64,000 nucleotides of DNA from Zingiber officinale. Its lineage: Eukaryota; Streptophyta; Magnoliopsida; Zingiberales; Zingiberaceae. Of the stretch, positions 58,766 through 64,000 are shown in pieces. Numbering within the stretch: position 1 is the first letter of the stretch; the number at the start of each line of letters is the position of its first letter. The notes below the pieces were generated by a model that was not told where the DNA came from, ran no database searches, and saw only the letters and a list, made by a program, of their open reading frames with translations. The DNA lies in the NCBI RefSeq assembly GCF_018446385.1, contig NC_055990.1, forward strand, positions 140,256,996 to 140,320,995. The letters run 5' to 3'. The translations under genes were made by a program, and so were the position numbers.

Positions 58766-59242
58766 TTTGACAACACGATTTAAGTTTAGATCAGAATTGT
58801 TCAAATTTTCATAATTTTAGGAGAATCAAGATCCTCCCCCTAAGACGGATACCACATTATGTGAAGGTCTTCTAAAATCATATTTGCATTCATCTAAACC
58901 TAGTTATCTTCTCCCCCTTTGTCAAACACCGAAAAGGTGTGAATAAGGTAAGATAACTTAAAGAACTCCCCCTTAACCCTTACTGTCTGTTTCTTAAAGC
59001 ACTTAGAATTCCCTCTAAGTATATTATGAGACAGTAATAAGGAAATAAAAGACAAACAAGACATGCAAGTGAACAGCATATTAATAACCGATAGAAAATG
59101 AAACATAATAAAGAGCAAGCAAATATAAAACTGAGTAGCATAAATACATGAGTAGCATCAGAAGTGCAAACATCCAGGTCAGACATGAAGACTAACAAAT
59201 AATATCCAAAATACAGACAGACAAGGTGACACACAGACTATA
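58766..59242 (-). other. Non-coding DNA between 3' ORF and polypurine tract
   Basis: AT-rich, with several CTCCCCCTTTG blocks, as usual for SIRE-type 3' regions. No gene seen. Confidence 0.6.
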
Positions 59243-60650
59243 TCAATCAACGTCCTCAACATGAGGAGCATCATCATCATCGGCAGGAGGGGTGAAATCC
59301 TGAGGCGGCACGCTGGAGGATGGATAGCCTGGGTAAGACTGCGGAGGCGGGTAGCGTGCCATCCATCCGAGTAGCAACTGCTGTGTCACCACCTGATGAC
59401 TGCGCATATCATCGAAACGCTGGTCAATATGCCCGCGCAGGTCATCGTAGCGCTGGTCTATCCGAATACGCAGGCCATCCAGCTCAGCAGATATCATCTC
59501 ATCGTGCTGATCAAAGCGGCTCTCCAGCTCGGCGATCTGCCAGCGCAGATCAGGATCCGCCCCGCCATATGCAGCAGCAGCAGCAACCTGTCGTCGAGGT
59601 AACTCACCTAGTGCCCTCCCATCCTTCCACCTAACCGCCCCAGCCTGTCCTAAGATTCCAGACTTGGAAAACGCACGTTTCCCAAGTCGACAATCCTGCC
59701 TAACCATCTTTACTATCCTCCCCTTAGAGACGTCAATACCCAGGGTCTCAAGCCAGTCAGTAATTACATGCCCAAAAGGCATATAGATGGTGTAACCGCT
59801 TGGCTCGCTATGGGATATGATAGAAGTATAGACACTCGACATGATATCAAAGTCAAGACGCCTACGCAACCCATAAAGCATCAGACAATGATACGGTCGA
59901 ATCTCTGCCAATGGTTTAGAGGTAATAGGTAGAAGACAGTTTGTGACAATTTTGAAAAGAATGTAATCATGAGCAGAAAGGCCAAGGGCTGCAAATGTAG
60001 GAAAATCGACATCTAACTCATCTAATCCATCCGGTCTTGGATGTCCAAAGAAGTACTCATAAATCGAGTCAGATGAGACATCAAGAGGATGAGGCACGGG
60101 TTCAGGCAAAGCAGGATAGAATGAGAACACCGTCCCCGAACACATACGACAGCCTAAATAACCAAAGAAAGCAATTAAGCTGAAATCAACGTTTTGCTTA
60201 ACCACTCTTGATCTATAACTACCATCAATAGTCTGATGAAGGTTGTTATAGAATTCAGAAACTAAGTCAAGGTTGATATCCCTCTCTAAATATACCAAGG
60301 AATCAAGTTTATAGTAGGCTATGGTCTCCATAATCGCTGGACAAAACTCATTCATGTAGTTTTTATCGACTGATCTACATGGGAGCAACTTGAAGGTCCT
60401 TTCCTTAAAGGATTTTTCAAACTGTTGGTTGGGGAATCTCCCCGAACTGGACGGTTGAGGTCAAGAGGGAGCAGGAGCTTTGGATTTATCTTTGGACTTG
60501 GAAGTACCCTCACCTACTGGTTTCTTTCTAATGGGACACAATGGGAAAAAGGAGAGCACAGGAGCCACCCGAAACACAAAGCCACAGATATGTGAGAAAT
60601 GAAATCGAAATGCCAAAGTTCTAGAGAAATAGGAGTTACCTTGGTGCCAT
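59243..60650 (-). pseudogene. Env-position 3' ORF of the SIRE-like copia
   Basis: The stop is at 59243-59245 and the frame is open up to a TGA at 60461-60463. Above the TGA the same frame continues as a basic Lys/Ser-rich segment. A good GT-AG intron (60528-60639, 112 nt) would link this to a four-codon exon with ATG at 60648-60650. The protein has a basic N-terminus, a globular part (SLVYLERDINLDLVSEFYNN, LMLYGLRRRLDF), then a coiled coil with a near-tandem RIDQRYDDLRG/HIDQRFDDMRS and a Pro/Asp-rich acidic end. There is no clear signal peptide or membrane segment. Architecture and several motifs resemble 8470-9828. Only one nonsense codon is visible; function unknown. Confidence 0.7.
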
Positions 60651-61065
60651 TGAACTCTTGGCTAGAGCTTCGGAGAGCTAGAACTGCGACTAGTGTTCCG
60701 GCGTGCAAAGAGAAGAGAAAGGGTGAGCTGGTGGGAAGAGTCGGCTAGGGTTTCGCGTGAATGAAGAAAAGAAGGGATCGGGAGGTTTTAAGGGTTTAGA
60801 TGGGTGTACAGTGAAGAAATGATCGGACGGTTGTCCGATCAGAAGGTATCAGAAGCCTCCTGATCGGTCTCCAGACCGATCCAGGAACATCCTGATCGGT
60901 CCACGGACCGATCAGGAGACGATCAGTGGCTTTTGTGCCGAATTGATCTGATCGGTCTCCGGACCGATCAGGGAACTCTCTGATCGGTCTGTAGACCGAT
61001 CAGAAAGGGATCAGTAGCGGGCTCGAGCGTTCCAGGCTGACCTGATCGGTCCGTAGACCGATCAG
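60651..61065 (-). promoter_or_regulatory. Likely internal promoter and leader of the 3' ORF
   Basis: Minus-strand order: seven to eight CTGATCGGTC/GACCGATCAG-type units (61065-60821), a CTTAAAACC box (60784-60792), AAACCCTAGCC (60743-60753), a pyrimidine-rich leader, then the ATG at 60650. This resembles a plant gene promoter with a telo-box-like 5' leader and parallels 9829-10390. Confidence 0.58.
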
Positions 61066-61745
61066 TGTCTGATACTAGTATCTCCCGTAATTTCAGTAAC
61101 TGAAAATAGTAATTTCAGTAACTCGTGTTCGATAATTCGTGGAAGTTTCTCTAGGAAAACTTCCAAGTTCAGAGCCTAGAACCTGGAGGATCTACAAGCA
61201 TAACTCTTACCTAAAGGTTATGGTCTGAACTTGTTTATGGCCTTAAGGTTGCAGACATTTAGAAAACAAACAACTTAAGGCCTGTAAATTGAAATTTTTC
61301 ACCTTTGTTATGTACAGTTTCAAGTTTGTCAAAATATATTCAAAATGCTAGAATTACTTCAATAGCCTGTCTTATTTTTCATTCAAAATCATGAACAGCC
61401 ATATCAAACAACCCATTAATCAAAATCAGATCAAATCTAGGCAAGGGCCCAACCAAGTTTCCTTGGTTGGAATATATGAGTAAGATCTAGGAGCCAAATA
61501 CACATGAATTATGTAATGGCCTTCCCCATACTCAATTTATGTCTCTTCAACCTAATTATTCAAGGGATACATGATACATTTTGAATAATTTGGTTGATCC
61601 TAGCATCTCACCGCATTTCTAGCAAGCAAAAACATTTTGTTCAACCTTATAGTTTGTGTGAGATGTTCCCAAGTTGCCCAAAATCATTCCCAATTTCTCT
61701 TGTCATTTTAATTGTCCTTATTGATCATGATGACGTCCTAAGGAC
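61066..61745 (-). other. Spacer between RNase H and the internal promoter
   Basis: Non-coding. A CAGTAACT-type short duplication lies at 61090-61125. No gene seen. Confidence 0.55.
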
Positions 61746-63131
61746 CTAATGAGCCAAACACATCCCCAACTCCCTCCTTAAATGACTAGATTCATTTTCC
61801 GGAAGGGGTTTGGTGAAAATGTCGGCTAGGTTTGACTTTGACTCCACATATGTGAGCACAATGTCACCCCTAGCTACGTGATCTCTAATGAAGTGATGAC
61901 GCACTTCAATGTGCTTGGTCCTTGAATGATGGACTGGATTTTTAGTTAGGTTGATCGTGCTAATGTTGTCACATAGCACTTGTACACCCTTATAAGAAAG
62001 TCCATAATCCTCTAGGGTGTGTATCATCCACAACAATTGTGATACACTCTCTCCCATGGCAATGTATTCAGCCTCGGTCGTGGAGAGAGCAACACAATGT
62101 TGCTTCCGACTTGACCAACTAACTAATGATGAACCTAAGAATTGACAACCCCCACTAGTGCTTTTCCGATCCAATTTGCACCCAGCATAATCGGAATCGG
62201 TATAACCTACCAAGTCAAAAGACTCTGTACGAGGGTACCATAGACCTACTCGAATTGTGCCCTTAAGGTATCTCAATATTCTCTTAACTGCAATTAAATG
62301 AGATTCCTTGGCACAGACTTGATATCTAGCGCACATGCCCACAGCAAAAAGTATGTCAGGCCTACTAGCTGTGAGATATAGAAGACTACCAATCATGCTT
62401 CTATACTGCGTTAGATCAACTGGTTTTCCACTCTCATCATTGTCAAGGCGAGTGTTTGTCGCCATAGGAGTGGATACTTCCTTAGAGTCACTCATGTTGA
62501 ATTTCTTGAGCATCTCTTGAGTGTATTTCGTCTGATGGACATAAATGTCATCTCGAGTTTGTTTGATTTCAAACCCAAGGAAGAATGTCAATTCTCCTAC
62601 TAGACTCATCTCAAACTCACTCTCCATGTGAGAAATAAAATCATTCAAATAGCCCTTGTTATTTGAGCCACAAATTATGTCATCGACATATACTTGGGCT
62701 ACAAAAATATTTTCACCATCTCTACGCAGAAATAGTGTTGGGTCTATTTGGCCTCTCACAAAACCCTTTTCTAGTAAATATGTTGACAACCTTTCGTACC
62801 AAGCTCGTGGTGCTTGTTTAAGCCCATAAAGTGTTTTCTTGAGCTTGTACACGTGGTTTGGAGCTTCGGTATTCACAAACCCCGGTGGTTGTTCAACATA
62901 GACTTCTTCTTTAATAAAACCATTTAAGAAGGCAGATTTAACATCCATTTGATAGAGTTTGAAACCTCTATGTGCAGCAAAAGCTAGCATCAAACGAATG
63001 GACTCTAATCGTGCCACGGGAGCATAAGTCTCATCATAATCGAGACCTTCGACTTGACTATAGCTCTTGGCTACAAGTCTTGCCTTGTTTCTTACAACTT
63101 CTCCCTTTTGATTTAACTTATTTTTGAAAAC
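61746..63131 (-). pseudogene. pol: SIRE-like reverse transcriptase and RNase H
   Basis: Open from just after a TGA at 63132-63134 down to the natural stop at 61746-61748. RT motifs: [38 protein letters not shown] and the catalytic [10 protein letters not shown]. RNase H motifs: [34 protein letters not shown] and [19 protein letters not shown], then [10 protein letters not shown] near the end. All catalytic Asp/Glu residues are visible. It copies the element RNA into DNA and removes the RNA strand. Except for the nonsense codon just before it, the reading frame is intact. Confidence 0.9.
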
Positions 63132-64000
63132 TCATTTAGTTCCAATAATGGTGGTCTTTTTCGGTCTAGGAACCAAGTCCCACACTTGGCTCCTTTCAAA
63201 TTGACCTAATTCGTCTTGCATAGCTATGATCCAATCAGGATCGTGCAATGCTTCATCAACTAGTCTTGGTTCAATCTCTGAAATCAATGCGACTTCATTA
63301 GACTCATTTCTAAAGAATGACCTAGTCCTAACCCCTTGTTGGATATCTCCCACAATTTGGTCTTGGGGATGACTAGTGGTTATCCTAGATTGTCTTGGTG
63401 TTGGTGGTGCCTCATGAATGGTCTCACTAGGCACAGGCAAGGACTCAATATCAGGCAAGGGATCAACCGGAGCCCTTTGTTGCCTTTGCTCATCGTCATC
63501 AGAGTCAACCTCGACTCTTTCTTCATTTTGATCATTCAAACTTAGATTTCTAAGTTCAAATTGAATTTCTCCTACATCCCTTGATTGATCATTTGAGTTG
63601 GGGATTTCTTCAAACGCTACATCTGAGGACTCTTCAATCAATTTAGTCCTATTGTTGTAGACTCGATAGGCTTTGCTGGTGAGAGAGTACCCGACCAGTA
63701 TCCCTTCATCAGCCTTAGCCGTGAACTTCCCAAGATGATCCTTTGTGTTCAAGATAAACACCTTACAACCAAACACCCTAAGATGTTTAATTGTAGGGGG
63801 TCTCCCAAACCAAAGTTCATGGGGGGTCTTTCCTAAAAACCTATGTATCAATATTCGGTTTTGCACATAGCACGCTGTATTTACAGCTTCAGCCCACAAG
63901 TAACTCGGTAGTGAGTACTCATTAAGCATGCTTCGTGCAGCCTCTTGCAAGACTCGGTTCTTTCTCTCCACAACCCCATTTTGCTGTGGGGTCCTTGGAG
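63132..64000 (-). pseudogene. pol: SIRE-like integrase, C-terminal part (partial)
   Basis: The frame is open to the window edge. It begins within the end of the integrase core (TPQQNGVVERKNR), followed by the copia pattern LPSYLWAEAVNTACYVQNR, FGCKVFILN and GILVGYSLTSKAYRVYN, then a long acidic linker and the start of the RT region (DPDWIIAMQDELGQFERSQVWDLVPRP). It stops at TGA 63132-63134, where related proteins have a Trp codon (TGG), so a single G-to-A change probably broke the polyprotein. Confidence 0.88.

Larger units (their letters stand above)
57018..64000 (-). mobile_element. SIRE-like copia with 3' ORF, runs off the window
   Basis: The 3' LTR is 57018-58748 and the polypurine tract (minus CAACAAAAGGGGGAGAT) is 58749-58765. 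On the minus strand, upstream of these: 3' ORF (59243-60650), promoter-like cluster (60651-61065), RT-RNase H (61746-63131) and integrase (63132 to the edge). This order (env-position ORF after RNase H) is that of SIRE/Maximus elements. The left TSD candidate is GATAG (57013-57017). It is the most complete element here, with only two evident nonsense codons. Confidence 0.88.

Noticed and set aside
59243..60460. Classical envelope protein
   Set aside because: The position fits, but no signal peptide or membrane segment is visible and a coiled coil with an acidic tail dominates the C-terminus.

Overview
The window is nuclear DNA from a flowering plant. It is a dense nest of LTR retrotransposons, and I find no ordinary host gene, rRNA or tRNA gene. 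The evidence is plant-type Ty1/copia (SIRE/Maximus-like), Ty3/gypsy Athila-like, Tat-like and chromovirus (Tekay/Del-like) proteins, tRNA-iMet and tRNA-Asp primer-binding sites, TG...CA termini and 5-bp target-site duplications (TSDs) around most insertions. The genus cannot be resolved from sequence alone. No alignment or database search was run; family names rest on motifs and structure.

Layout. 1-2941: non-coding DNA, probably the end of a gypsy LTR plus an unassigned spacer. 2942-3115: a short TRIM-type LTR. 3116-18382: a SIRE-like copia with a broken gag and no pol; its gag is split by a complete minus-strand Athila-like element (5673-14827, TSD ACAAG) that keeps gag-protease and a 3' ORF but no RT/RNase H/integrase. 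18383-19401: a relic of another copia. 19402 to about 21070: LTR and 3' end of a minus-strand copia. From about 21685 to 57013: an old Tat-like gypsy element. Its 5' LTR holds a 75-bp tandem array split by a solo copia LTR (22120-38843, TSD GTCAG). That LTR is split by a 14.3-kb Tekay-like element (24242-38558, TSD CCAAG), which itself carries two more solo LTRs (25142-28527 and 32948-33798). The Tat LTR also carries a small element with two unlike ends (39607-41454, TSD GATCA). The Tat coding region is cut by a solo SIRE-type LTR (44215-46366, TSD TTCGC) and a gag-only copia (47122-54712). Just past the Tat pol stop, a minus-strand SIRE-like copia with RT-RNase H, integrase and a 3' env-position ORF begins (57018) and runs off the right edge.

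Main observation. Many of these LTRs, from different lineages, carry a cluster of family-specific, CpG-containing palindromes just upstream of the TATA-like box: ACACGGCCGTGT, AATCGATC/GATCGATT arms, ACCAGTCGACTGGT, CAAGGCGCCTTG, CTGATCGGTC/GACCGATCAG, GGCCGGCC. In four elements a second cluster of the same motif lies inside the element. In the two that still have a 3' ORF (Athila-like, 8470-9828; SIRE-like, 59243-60650) this second cluster sits immediately upstream of that ORF, followed by a TTAAAA box, a pyrimidine-rich leader with an ACCCTAG motif and the ORF's ATG. This looks like a duplicated promoter module giving the 3' ORF its own transcript. The two 3' ORFs share architecture although they sit in different superfamilies.
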